DNA of 64,000 bases, taken from assembly GCA_030063045.1 (NCBI GenBank), contig JAQSEB010000176.1, positions 124,001 through 188,000 of the forward strand, read 5' to 3'. The first letter of the stretch is position 1; each line of letters opens with the position of its first letter. A program made the position numbers and the translations under genes. Positions 1 to 10,415 of this stretch are shown piece after piece. This DNA is from Pratylenchus scribneri (Eukaryota > Nematoda > Chromadorea > Rhabditida > Pratylenchidae). A model generated the notes under the pieces. It saw only the letters and a list, made by a program, of their open reading frames with translations, did no database searches and had not been told where the DNA came from.

Positions 1-388
1 AATCCCGAAAGGGATCCCGCCCGAAGAATTTTGTGAATTTTCGGGACCAACTCGGGAATGGGAATTCCCGTTTCCCGCGGGATTCCCGACCAACTGATAA
101 AAAAAGGGGCATTTTTGGGCATTTTTCCTTAAAATTTTTCCAATGAAAATTTTTAAAATGTTGCTTTTTATAGACTTACAAGTAATAATAATCTATCAAA
201 AATGTTCGTTTAAAATGTTTTTTACAATTTTTTACTTCTAAAAAATTTTTTTCTCTTTTTTAATGGATTTTAAAAATTCCCGAATCCCGAACGGAATCTC
301 GATACTTTTGACTCGGGAAAAATTCGGGCCGGGAATTTTTCGGGAATCCCGAACCGAGTTCCCGACCGAGGCGCCTTGCCGATCTCTA
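1..388. repeat. CCCGA-rich dispersed repeat, right end of a hAT-like element
   Basis: The stretch is built from many copies of TCCCGA/TCGGGA on both strands around an AT-rich middle, so it is largely self-complementary. It stops near 388 at GCCGATCTCTA, whose reverse complement TAGAGATCGGC resembles hAT-type terminal repeats. The left end lies outside the window, so no target duplication can be tested. No coding region is seen up to the first receptor gene at 877. Confidence 0.45.
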
Positions 389-399
389 ATATGTGCAAA

Positions 400-876
400 A
401 ACTCGTGAATAATGCTAGATTGGTAAATTTGGGATTGTATACGAATTCCATTCTCAGAAGTGAAATTATTTCACTTTTACCCGAAAATGGTATTTGTTTA
501 TATCGAAAAATTTCTCAGGCATTTGCTGGGCGGCCTAATGTATTTAGAGCTCAATTATTTTCATGTCTATGAGCAAAAATTTTCTCACAATGGGAAACAA
601 TTTGGGAAAAGAGAAAATGGTCCCGGTATTCGGTGAATGCCCTTTCATTTCGCAACTGTCTGAGGCACGCAATTTAATCCAATGATAGAATTGGCAAAAT
701 TTTTCTGACAATTTTAATTTTAATCATTTTAAATTTTTTTAAAGTCCATATTAACTTATATTTAATCAAATTTAAAAAAATTTACTCCACATCATTTTCC
801 TATGGCGAATTTAATGTTTTCCTCTTGCCATTTCTCATTTATTTTAAATAATTTAAAATATTTTTAATTTAAGAAA
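400..876 (+). promoter_or_regulatory. Conserved upstream region of the receptor gene at 877
   Basis: About 250 bp here (roughly 405-660) recur upstream of the receptor copies at 8630 (8170-8430) and 14472 (13745-14040), including a shared stretch reading GGTGAATGCCCTTTCATTTCG at 632-652 in this copy. Just before the ATG, all copies share TTTAAAATATTTTAATTTAAG followed by AAAATG or similar. The TTTAAG could be an SL trans-splice acceptor, because nematode mRNAs are often trans-spliced close to the ATG; that is inference. Confidence 0.4.
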
Positions 877-2443
877 ATGTTTCCTGATTGGATACTCCGA
901 TTTACTTTGGAAATTCTGGTCATTCTTACCATTCTTTTTTTACTGCCACCACTTTGGAAATTGACATCCACTCGAACGGCGCTGATAATTGTTTTTAGTC
1001 GGGCAGTTGGAAATCTACTTAAATTGCTTGTCGATTTGCCAACTTTCATTAATTTTGACATTTTAAACAATGAAATTGTTTTTGCCCAATCTTACCTATT
1101 CATTAACAATGCAAGTATTCGAGCATTGAATGCAATGCAAGCAATCCATATTTTGGCATTGGCCATCAATCGTGTTCACGCTCTTTTCTTTCCATTCCAC
1201 TATCAACGATTTGCAGTAAAGAAGAGGTAAGAAATAGGGATAAAATTTGCAAAATTTAAATGCAAATTCTATTTTATTTAAATAGACATTTTTATTGGTT
1301 ATGCTTGTTTATTTGGCTTTTCTCTACAATAATTGGCTGCTACGATGCGATTGAATTTGTAAACTACATATATAGTATTGAGCATCACATACCATATCGA
1401 ACTCCAAAACTTATAAGCGATTATTTCATAAATTCAGTTAATTTTTGTGCTGCTCTATGTTATATTGCTTTCGGTTGCCGATTATTATGGATGAAAGCAA
1501 AAAGTAGTACATTCATAATAATTTTTATTTTATTTTATAAATTTTATATGTAACAGATAATATTGGAAATTAGCTAATTCCGGAATTAGCTAGGCAAATG
1601 GGCAAGCTAATTTTGGAAATCTCGGCTTCTAGGCGTCGTACAGACTCGTGAGTGGGCTCATTTGATTCGCCATGGTCGTCAATTTACTCTATGAATTTCA
1701 ATTACAGAACGGTTTAGGGGCTAGGGCTAGGGTTATGGTTATGGTTAAGGGCGACATGGGATTTAGGGGCTTTGGGCTAGGGATTAAGGGCTAGTGGTTT
1801 AGGGGAAAAGTCTGAAATTGAAATTTCATATTGTAAATCTACCATGACAAATCGAATGAGCTTAATCTCGAATCTGTACAACGCCTAGAAGTCGAGATTT
1901 CCAAAATTAGCTAGCTAGCTACCTAATTCCGGAATTAGCTAATTTCCAATATTAGCTGTAACATATATATTTCTTTTTTTAGAAAAAGTGATATTTTTGT
2001 CACTTTTTTTAAAGAAAGGCTGCATTTTTCATTTTTTAAGAATCGTCACCAAATTTATTATTTTAGGTAATAATAATGGCACATTTTCAAATGTTCACAC
2101 AGAAAGGGACTTGCTCCGAATTTTTTTTGTTTGTTTGTCATGTCTGATTGTTTCTGGTTTTCGCAATGCTGTGATTGCTCCTTTGGCAAATATTGCTATT
2201 GATTGGTCGGATTTGCCCAAAGCCATCATTTATTGGACAACTTATGCCTTTTATTTGCTTGCACTTTGCACAGAAGAAATCAGCTTGGCCATTTTGCTGC
2301 CTGATTTTCGAAAGAATATTGCCGAACAATTTCGCACAATATTTTGCAAAAAATCCGTACAACAACAACAAAATAATATTTTAATTACATCAATTAATTC
2401 CACTACTAAAGTGAATAATTTTGTTGCTGGGACCACTTCATAA
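877..2443 (+). CDS. Srx-like 7TM chemoreceptor, copy A
   Basis: Three exons, 877-1226, 1286-1506 and 2067-2443, give 315 aa with phases shared by all array members. Exon 1 carries TM1, TM2 with the family motif KLTSTRTALIIVFSR, and TM3 followed by the DRY-like motif NRVHALFFPFHY. Exon 2 carries TM4 and TM5 (YIAFGCRLLWMK). Exon 3 carries TM6 (FVCLSCLIVSGF), TM7 (CTEEISLAIL) and the cytoplasmic tail motif PDFRKNIAEQFRTIFC, then a Gln/Asn-rich tail. The layout and the NR-x-P-Y motif after TM3 fit nematode serpentine chemoreceptors, closest in my reading to the Srx type; a different sr family cannot be excluded. Such receptors normally act in ciliated sensory neurons. Intron 2 is 560 bp because it holds a hairpin element. 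Confidence 0.8.
1545..1966. mobile_element. Hairpin MITE with G-rich telomere-like core, in intron 2 of receptor A
   Basis: Long inverted arms (1545-1708 and 1815-1966) begin TATATGTAACAG and end CTGTAACATATA. Each arm contains a small palindrome around CTAATTCCGGAATTAG. The loop, about 1709-1815, is one-sidedly G-rich with degenerate GGGCTAGGGTTATGG-type repeats on the + strand, which is the coding strand of the host gene. No coding potential is seen. The arms define a non-autonomous element. Confidence 0.75.
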
Positions 2444-2944
2444 ATTTTACAATAATGAAACGATTGAAAATATTATTGCATAATGAAATGAATAAAAAAA
2501 TTCATTTTAAAAATTTCTTTTTATTTAGAAAATCAAATTAATACTTATAGAAATAAGGAAACCAGAAAAAAAGACATCCAAAAATCCTTTTTTTTGTAAA
2601 TTTATTCCCAACTTAAACAATGTCCTTCGCCAAATAAGATACAGAGTAATAGATTGTGCCTGTTTAAAGTTTTGGACGCATTATCTAGGTCAACGGAAAT
2701 GGCATCCATCGGGTGCAATATTACTATTACTAGCCTTAAGAATTTTATTATATTGTTGATTCCAGTATAATTTACTATAAATTTAACTTTTTTAATTCTG
2801 ATTAATTAATAGTTATAACAATAATTTTTCCATAAGTATAAATTAAGTATAAAAATGTTAAAATAATTCAAAAAATTTTTTAAACATTTCAAAATTCTAA
2901 AATGAATTTTTTCATCCATTAAAAAAAATTGTTTAAGCAAACGA

Positions 2945-3075
2945 TAAATTATATCAAAATGGCGTCATCACTCGTCCACTCATCATAGACAAATAAAATG
3001 GCATCGTCATTGTTGAATTTGATTTTTCTGGCGGTCATGACCATGTCCTTGGAAAATTGAAAAGCATAAGATTTT
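2945..3075 (-). pseudogene. Exon-1 fragment of the secreted-protein gene found intact at 44.5-46.4 kb
   Basis: The - strand reads KIKFNNDDAILFVYDEW, matching KIKFNNDDAILFVYDDA in exon 1 of the six-exon gene at 44508-46379. The signal peptide and the remaining exons are missing. Weaker copies of the same block lie at about 4890-5000 and 16801-17031, each 3' of a receptor copy, so the fragment has been duplicated together with the receptors. Otherwise the 2444-3785 intergenic stretch shows nothing coding. Confidence 0.7.
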
Positions 3076-3354
3076 AATTGAAAATACATAAAAATTTTTT
3101 AAAGAATTTTTATTTTAATTTTACCATATTCAATGAAAATATGACAAGAGAATAAACAATCCAATATTGATTAAACAAGTTTAAGTAATAATATTAAAAT
3201 AGATTTTTATATATCCATTTAAAAAATTGAATGTTTTTTAAGAACATCCAAAACATAAATAAATTATTCTCCAAATATAGAGAACTTTGGATTTACCAAT
3301 GGTAGTATATTATACCGAATTTGTTGGATCCTAGTTTGATTGTGGCCAGACTTT

Positions 3355-3545
3355 TAATTGGTTATTAACAAACAAGGTATATCGCCGATTAATACTTTTT
3401 TATTTTTCGCGTGATAAATGATTTATAAAATATTTGTCCAAGAGTAAAAATAATTGGCAAACGCTTGCTAATGACAATTTAATTTGGTCCGATGAACATT
3501 GACATAACATCCTATCGTGACTTGTAAAATTGTAAAAGCTGAAAA
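3355..3545. repeat. Duplicated intergenic block (second copy 6595-6790)
   Basis: This block and 6595-6790 share a long run of similarity, including CCAAGAGTAAAAATAATTG and ACATCCTATCGTG. It marks one of the boundaries of the tandem duplications that made the receptor array. Neither copy is coding. Confidence 0.6.
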
Positions 3546-3785
3546 TGATTCTCGGGATTCTTTTAATGCCCTTTCTTCATAACAACTGCACGCAATTTAA
3601 TCCAATGATGGAATATGGCAAAATTTTTCGCAATTTTATTTTATTCAATCATTTTGATTTTTTTGACTCTAAAAAAAATTTATTCCAAATTATTACCCTT
3701 TATGTAAGCGAATTCAATCTTTTTTCCTTTGACATTTATTAATCATTAATTTTTAAAAAATTTAAAATATTTTAATTTAAGAAAA

Positions 3786-4849
3786 ATGCTTCCTCAACCC
3801 TATGATTGGATTCACCGTTTCACTTTGAACCTTATTACCTCCTTTGTCATTCTTTTTTTACTGCCATCACTTTGGAAATTAACATCCACTCGAACGGCTT
3901 TAATAATTATTTTTAGCCGGGCAATTGGAAATTTGCTTCGATTGCTTGCGGAATTCCCAACCTTCATAAATTTTTATATCTTAAAAACTGTAATTCATTT
4001 TCCTCAACCTTATTCCTTCATTATCGATGCGAATTTTCTATCATTGAGTGCATTGCCAGCGACCCATATTTTGGCATTGGCCATCAATCGTGTACAAGCT
4101 ATTTTCTTTCCATTCCACTATAAACGGTTTGCGGCAAAAAGAAAGTAGGTATGAAATTTATAAATAAAAATAGCATTTTATTTATAAATAGGAATTTTTA
4201 TTGGATATGTTTTTTTGTATGGCTTCTCTCTACCATAATTGGCTATTTCGATTTAATTCTACTTCAAATAACATATTCATCAAATGTATTCAGTTATTAC
4301 ATAAATTCAGTATATTTTTGTGCCGCTTTATGTTATATTGCATTTGGTTGTCGATTATTCTGGATGAAAGCAAAAAGTAGTGTAGAATATACTATTGCAT
4401 ATCATTAAAGCATTTTGCGATTATTATATATTATAATTAATTAAATTAAAATATTTTTAGGTAATAATAATGAGAATGGCACATTATCAAATGTTCACAC
4501 GGAAATGGATTTGATACGAATTTTTTTTGTTTGCCTCTCATGTCTAATCGTTTCGGGCTTCTATCTTACTGTGGTTGCTCCACTGGGGAGCTGTGCTCAA
4601 ACATGGCCGGATTTTCCAAAGGCAATTTATAATTGGACAAATTATAGTATTAATTTGATTGGGCTTTGCACAGAGGAAATCAGTTTGGCCATTTTGGTTC
4701 CTGATTTTCGAAAAAATATTGCCGAACAATTTCGCAAAATATTTTGCAGGATGTCGAATAGAATTGGTGCACAACAACAACAAAATAATATGTTAATTTC
4801 ATCAATTAATTCCATTAAAGTGAATAATTTTGTTGTTGGAACTTCATAA
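3786..4849 (+). CDS. Srx-like 7TM chemoreceptor, copy B
   Basis: Exons 3786-4144, 4192-4379 and 4461-4849 encode 311 aa with the same phases and seven hydrophobic segments as copy A. The TM2 motif KLTSTRTALIIIFSR, the post-TM3 motif NRVQAIFFPFHY and the tail PDFRKNIAEQFRKIFC are all present. The intron 2 donor is GTGTAG rather than the GTAAGT seen in sister copies, a weak but usable site. Intron 2 is only about 80 bp and has no inserted element, which shows the ancestral size. The loop between TM4 and TM5 differs in length from the other copies, as expected for an extracellular loop under diversification. Confidence 0.8.
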
Positions 4850-4889
4850 ATATTTTTAATAATGGATTATGGAAATATCATTTTAATAA

Positions 4890-5190
4890 TAAAAAAGGCA
4901 ATTATGACCATTTTCTTGGAAAATTGAAAGGCATGAAATTTTAACTGAAAACATAAAATTTTTAAAGAATTTTTATTTTGATTTTACAATGTTTAATGAA
5001 AGTATGACTAGAGAGACACAAAACAAGTTTGATTATGCAAGTATAAGTAATAAAAAAATAAATTTTTAAATTTAATTTTCCTTTCATAAATTGAATGCTT
5101 TTTAAAAGCATTCAAAACACAAATAAATTGTTCTCCAAATACAGCGTACTTTGGCTTACCTATGGTATATTTCTATCCCGATCGGAAATA
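4890..5190. pseudogene. Decayed co-duplicated 3' flank with relic of the secreted-protein exon
   Basis: The block resembles 3040-3300 and about 16980-17200 over most of its length. The - strand still reads FQFSKKMVI, where the other relics read FQFSKDMVMTA, before similarity is lost. It is non-coding debris that supports duplication of receptor plus flank as one unit. Confidence 0.5.
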
Positions 5191-5204
5191 TCAAAATGGA
5201 GGGA

Positions 5205-5612
5205 TCCAAAAATAAGGGTATGCGACGGTTTGTGGCGGGCCGGTTTATGGCGAACTAGTTTTTGCTTTATAATTCATCTTAATCTGAACCGTTTTGGAAT
5301 GTTTTTATATTCATTTGATAGAGCAATGTATTATTTATCGAATGATATAAAAATCATTTTATATTATTCAAAATAAAGAAAGTTATAAGCTATTGAATAA
5401 AAGTGGGCAAAATTGTGTCAATTTTGAAGGTTTTTGAATTTTTAAAAATGCAAAAATAAGTTTTATAATTTGATTTTTATATGGGCTGATAGAGAATTTT
5501 TTGCTCTATTCAATGATATAAAAAACATTCGAAAACATTTATTAGGCGCTGAGCTATTAGCTTTCGCCACAAACCGGCCGCGCCACAAAACGTCCCGCTC
5601 CGAAAAATAAAT
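5205..5612. mobile_element. Inverted-repeat MITE, about 400 bp
   Basis: The left arm contains GGTTTGTGGCGGGCCGG (about 5229-5245). The right arm is its near reverse complement, reading CCGGCCGCGCCACAAA with neighbouring TTCGCCACAAACC around 5563-5591. GGATCCAAAAATAAG at the left pairs with TCCGAAAAATAAA at the right. The loop is AT-rich without an ORF. No clean target duplication was found. Confidence 0.55.
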
Positions 5613-5617
5613 GAGCA

Positions 5618-6240
5618 AATTGGCAAACATGCAGAATTGTGGTCTACCTGGGATTTGATTGCAAATTATGGAAAACACATTTTTAAAGGTAATTGGGGGC
5701 GTAGAACACGATTCTGAGCTCGGATTTTAGATATCTTGCCATCTTGGTAAGATAATGCCAACTTTTACCATGAAAAAGCAAAGGGGGGACTAAGGGCATT
5801 TTTGGTGAAAATTTCTGTAGAGTCAAATTATAGCTCAATCAACGCAGCCCGTCGAGAGGAATCGAATGGTATCATTTTTATTTCATAATATTGCGTTTCT
5901 TTCAAGTTACAGGTCCAAATACCTTACCAAGACAAATATTTCTTTTGGCCATAACTTGCCAAAAACTGTATATTACATTATACAAATGGTATCAATCGAT
6001 TCCTCTCGACGAGCTGCGTTCGAGCTATTATTTGGCTATGCAAAAATTTTGCCAAAAATGCCCTTGTTCCTCCCTTTGCTTTATCATGTTAAAAGTCGGA
6101 ATTATCTTACCAAGATGGTAAGATATCAGAAATCCGAGCTCAGATTCGTGTTTAGCGCCTAAAATAACCCCTAAAAACGTGTTTCCCTTATTTTTAAAAC
6201 CAAAACCTGGCCAGACCACAATTCTGGCACGTTTGCCAGC
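5618..6240. mobile_element. Foldback element, family 2
   Basis: Long inverted arms enclose a short loop. The left arm (about 5620-5870) has GGCAAACATGCAGAATTGTGG, TACCATCTTGGTAAGATAATG-like sequence and CGTCGAGAGGAATCGA. The right arm (about 5990-6238) is its reverse complement, ending CCACAATTCTGGCACGTTTGCC. Related copies lie at 24308-24720, 39170-39610 and, as a fragment, 8028-8105. ORFs inside it have no family resemblance and follow from the palindrome. Confidence 0.65.
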
Positions 6241-6844
6241 AAATTTGTGGAAATTTTGGAAATAATTTAAAAATCTGCGATATTTTTAAAATTTCCCAAA
6301 AATCAGGCAAATTTTCAGAATATATTGCCGAACGCCAATTATTTTAAAATTTCGTAATTTAACTAATTTGGAAATGAATAAGAAAATAAAAATATTTTAT
6401 CAAACGAGTGAAATCGTGAAAATTAGAGTCCGGAGTCGGGCAGGGCCCGGGCCGGGTTTTGGCCGGGCATTCATCTGAATGGCATTATAACTAAAAAATT
6501 TGGACTCTCATTTTCAAAATATTCCCAGAATGAGGAACCCTATTTTGTTAGTCCGGGGAATTAGTTATCCCATTTTTTGGATAATGGCCAAATTTTTAAT
6601 TGGCTATTATCTAACAAGTTAAACGTATCGGCGAGATATTTTTTAATTTTTCATTATTCATGTGATAAATAATTGGTCAAATGTTTATCCAAGAGTAAAA
6701 ATAATTGACCTACACACTTGTTAATGACAGTTAAATGGTCCAACGAACATTGTCATAACATCCTATCGTGGCTTGCAAAAGCTCAAATTCATTTATCAAT
6801 TTTCCAAGGGAAGTGTCTTCTTAATTTACCGAAAAAATAATTAA

Positions 6845-8010
6845 TGTTCTTCCGAACTTTTGTGTTTTTGTTCTCCAGACAATGTTGTGTTTTTGTTCTC
6901 CAAACATTGTTGTGTTTTTGTTCTCCAAACATTGTTGTGTTTTTGTTTTCCAAACATTGTTGTGTTTTAGTTCTCCAAACATTATTGCTTTTTTGTTCTT
7001 CAAACATTGTTGTGTTTTTGTTCTCCAAACATTGTTGTGTTTTTGTTTTCCAAACATTGTTGTGTTTTTGTTCTCCAAACATTGTTGTGTTTTTGTTTTC
7101 CAAACATTGTTGTGTTTTTGTTCTCCAAATATTGTTATGTTTTTGTTCTCCAAACATTGTTGTGTTTTTGTTCTCCAAACATTGTTGTGTTTTTGTTCTA
7201 CAAACATTGTTGTGTTTTTGTTCTCCAAACATTGTTGTGTTTTTGTTCTCCAAACATTGTTGTGTTTTTGTTCTACAAACATTGTTGTGTTTTTGTTCTC
7301 CAAACATTGTTGTGTTTTTGTTTTCCAAACATTGTTGTGTTTTTGTTCTCCAAACATTGTTGTGTTTTTGTTCTACAAACATTGTTGTGTTTTTGTTCTA
7401 CAAACATTGTTGTGTTTTTGTTCTACAAACATTGTTGTGTTTTTGTTCTCCAAACATTGTTGTGTTTTTGTTTTCCAAACATTGTTGTGTTTTTGTTCTC
7501 CAAACATTGTTGTGTTTTTGTTTTCCAAACATTGTTGTGTTTTTGTTCTCCAAATATTGTTATGTTTTTGTTCTCCAAACATTGTTGTGTTTTTGTTCTC
7601 CAAACATTGTTGTGTTTTTGTTTTCCAAACATTGTTGTGTTTTTGTTCTCCAAATATTGTTATGTTTTTGTTCTCCAAACATTGTTGTGTTTTTGTTCTC
7701 CAAACATTGTTGTGTTTTTGTTCTCCAAACATTGTTGTGTTTTTGTTTCACTAAACATTGTTGTGTTTTTGTTCTCCAAACATTTTATGTTTTTGTTTCT
7801 CCAAACATTGTTGTGTTTTTGTTTGTTCCCCAAACATTTGTATTTTTGTTTGTTCTCTAAACATTTTGTGTTTTGTTTGTTCTCCAAACATTTGTGCATT
7901 TGTTTGTTCTCCAAACATTTGTATTTTTGTTTGTTTTCCAAACATTTTGTGTTTTGTTTTTTCTCCAAACATTTGTGCATTTGTTTGTTCTCCAAACATT
8001 GTTGTGTTTT
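6845..8010. repeat. Minisatellite array 1, 25-bp unit
   Basis: About 46 tandem units with consensus CAAACATTGTTGTGTTTTTG plus TTCTC (25 bp). Variant units (CCAAATATTGTTATG; TTCTACAAAC) recur at intervals, which shows higher-order duplication. Toward 7800-8010 the units become longer and diverge (CAAACATTTGTATTTTTGTTTG). The unit has no stop in several frames, so long low-complexity ORFs appear on both strands; these are artefacts. Related arrays lie at 33060-34320, 54108-54760 and 61382-62585. Confidence 0.95.
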
Positions 8011-8027
8011 GTTTGGGTATCTATTTT

Positions 8028-8105
8028 GCTACACCCTCATTAAAAATGATGAAAATCGTATCTTAGGGGTAATTTTGGGCGTTGATTGTAGAACACAAAT
8101 CTGAC
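8028..8105. repeat. Fragment of foldback family 2
   Basis: The sequence ATGATGAAAATCGTATCTTAGG and the following TAATTTTGGGCGTTGATTG match the right arm of the element at 24308-24720 (reverse complement). It is a solo arm remnant next to the minisatellite. Confidence 0.5.
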
Positions 8106-8629
8106 ATCCATTTCGAAATAATTTTATAAAATTATAAAAAATCTGGACAAATGTTTATAAATAAACTCGTTGATTTACGTCCATTGGTAAATTAGGGAAT
8201 GACATCAGAATTACGAAATTCCAGTCTTAGAAGTGAAATAATTGCAATTTTGCACGAGAATGGTATTTGTCTGTTTCGAAAATTTTTCATATTAGCCCCC
8301 TAATGTTTTTCAGCTGAATTATTTTCTCTATAATGACATCAAATTTGAGACAATAGTAATTGGTTCTTGGTATTGGTATTCGGTTATTGCTTCCATTCAT
8401 TTCGCAACAATTTAATACAATGATGGCATATGGCAAAATTTTTATTACATTTTATTTTACTTAATCATTTTGTTATTTTTTAACTATAAAGAAAGTCCAT
8501 AATCCATATTAGCTTATCATTTCCTCAAAAGAGACAAAAAATTTATTATAAATCATTCCCCTTTATGTAAACGAATTTAACTCCTGTCATTTATTTTAAA
8601 TAATTTAAAATATTTTTTAATTAAAGAAA

Positions 8630-10060
8630 ATGCTTTCTCAAAATGAATTGATGATTCGTTTTACTTCGAACAGTCTGGTCATCCTTATCATTCTATTTTT
8701 GTTGCGGCCGCTTTGGAAATTAACATCCACTCGATCGGCGCTGATAATTGTTTTTAGTCGGGCAATTGGAAATCTACTTAAATTGCTTGTCGATTTGCCA
8801 ATCTTTATTCAAAACTACATATTAAAAAATGAAATTTCCGAAACGTACAAATACATTAACATGGCCTGTGGGCCAATATTATATACAATGCAAGCGATCC
8901 ATATTTTGGCATTGGCCATCAACCGTGTTCATGCTCTTTTCTTTCCATTTCACTATCAACGGTTTGCGGCAAAGAGAAAGTAAGGATGAAATTTATAAAT
9001 AATAATTTAATTATAAATAGATATTTTTATTGGATGTGTTTATTTGTATGGCTTCTCTCTGCCATAGTTGTCTATTTCGACACACTTCAAGTTCAGTCAA
9101 ACTTACAAAATATAATAAATTCAGCTAATTTTTTTGCTGCTTTTTGCTATATTGCTTTCGGCTGTCGATTATTCTGGATGAAAGCAAAAAATAGTAAGTG
9201 GAATATTCTATTGCATAAAGCATTGTACAGACTCGAATATGGGCTCATTTGATTCGACATGGCCGATTTACATTATGAAATTTAAATTTCAAACCAGTTT
9301 AGGGCTAGAGTTAGGGTAGAGCTGGCATGGGTTGTAGCTTGTAGGGTTAGGTTAGGGCCAGGGTAGGAATTAGGGATGTCTGAAATTGAAATTTCATATA
9401 GTAAATCGACCATGCTTTGTACGATGTCTATAAATCGAGGTTTCCCAAACGGGCCAGAATGAAAAACTGCAGTTTTTCGGCCGACCATTCCTGTGGGAAT
9501 TTCCAATTTCCCTAAATCGGTTGCAACATATACACATACAAATCCATAAGAAAAATGAAGAGATGTGTGAAGAAGATTATGAAATGATAATGTTAAGGGA
9601 AGAATTTAGATTAGATAGAGAATAGAATTTGATAAGATGATGTAAGATAGAGAAAAGTATTTGATTATATTTTTATAATAATCATTACATTATTTTAGGA
9701 TATAATAATGGCTCTTTTTCAAATGTTCACACAGAAAAGGATATATTTCGAATTTTTTTTGTTTGCTTCTCATGCTTGATCGTTTCTGGCTTCTATATTG
9801 CTGTGGTTGATCCACTGGCGAGATATGCTCAGACTTGGCCGGATTTAGTGGGCATAATTTATTACTGGACCACTTATGGCACTTATTTGCTTGGATTTTG
9901 TACAGAGGAAATCAGCTTGGCAATTTTACTACCTGATTTTCGTAAGAATATTGCTCAACAATTTCGCCCAATATTTTGCTGCAAAAAATCCATTCAACAA
10001 CAACAAAATAATATACCAAATACATCCATAAGATTGAATAATTTTATTTCGGGCATTTGA
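8630..10060 (+). CDS. Srx-like 7TM chemoreceptor, copy C
   Basis: Exons 8630-8979, 9021-9193 and 9699-10060 give 294 aa with conserved phases. The hallmarks KLTSTRSALIIVFSR, NRVHALFFPFHY, YIAFGCRLFWMK, FVCLSCLIVSGF and PDFRKNIAQQFRPIFC are present. The TM4-TM5 loop is short (exon 2 is 173 nt against 221 nt in copy A), and so is the C-terminal tail. Intron 2 (9194-9698) is expanded by a hairpin element of the same type as in copy A. The upstream region from 8170 matches those of copies A and D. Confidence 0.8.
9223..9535. mobile_element. Hairpin MITE with G-rich core, in intron 2 of receptor C
   Basis: The arms share GTACAGACTCGAATATGGGCTC-type sequence and GAAATTGAAATTTCATA with the element at 1545-1966. 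The G-rich loop (about 9298-9390) has GGGTTAGGTTAGGG-like repeats on the + strand. The right end reads GGTTGCAACATATAC, like the TGTAACATATA end of copy A. The right arm has diverged more, so the hairpin is imperfect. Confidence 0.65.
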
Positions 10061-10407
10061 TATTTGATCAATTGTGTAATAAAAATAATAAAAATATGCA
10101 ATTAAATAAAATTTAGATTAAATATATTAAAAATAAATAAACTTCAAATAAAAGTTAATCAAAACAAATTTGAAAGAAAGGCCACAATTCTGGAATTCTA
10201 AATAATTATATTTTTTTTATTTTTTCATTTATTGTTTCCAATCCAGATTTCCGAATTTATTATTTTCAAACATCTATGGAAAGGAAAAAAGAAAAAGAGG
10301 AGAAGATATCCAACAATCCGCTCGGCAATCTGCTCACTTATCTATCTCCAACTTATCGATGTCCTTCGGCAAATAAGATGCAAATGCAAACCAATAAATA
10401 TGTATAT

Positions 10408-10415
10408 GTCGGCGG
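10408..10415. repeat. hAT target-site duplication, left
   Basis: GTCGGCGG directly precedes the element start CAGGGGTGCC. The identical 8 bp follow the right end at 13434-13441. Confidence 0.9.

Noticed and set aside
1709..1815. GGGTTAGGG/GGGCTAGGG tracts as true interstitial telomere
   Set aside because: The repeats are degenerate, do not keep the TTAGGC period usual in nematodes, and lie as loops inside inverted-arm elements within introns.
5866..6219. ORFs of 60-98 codons at 5.9-6.2 kb
   Set aside because: They lie within the inverted arms of foldback family 2 and appear on both strands as complementary images.
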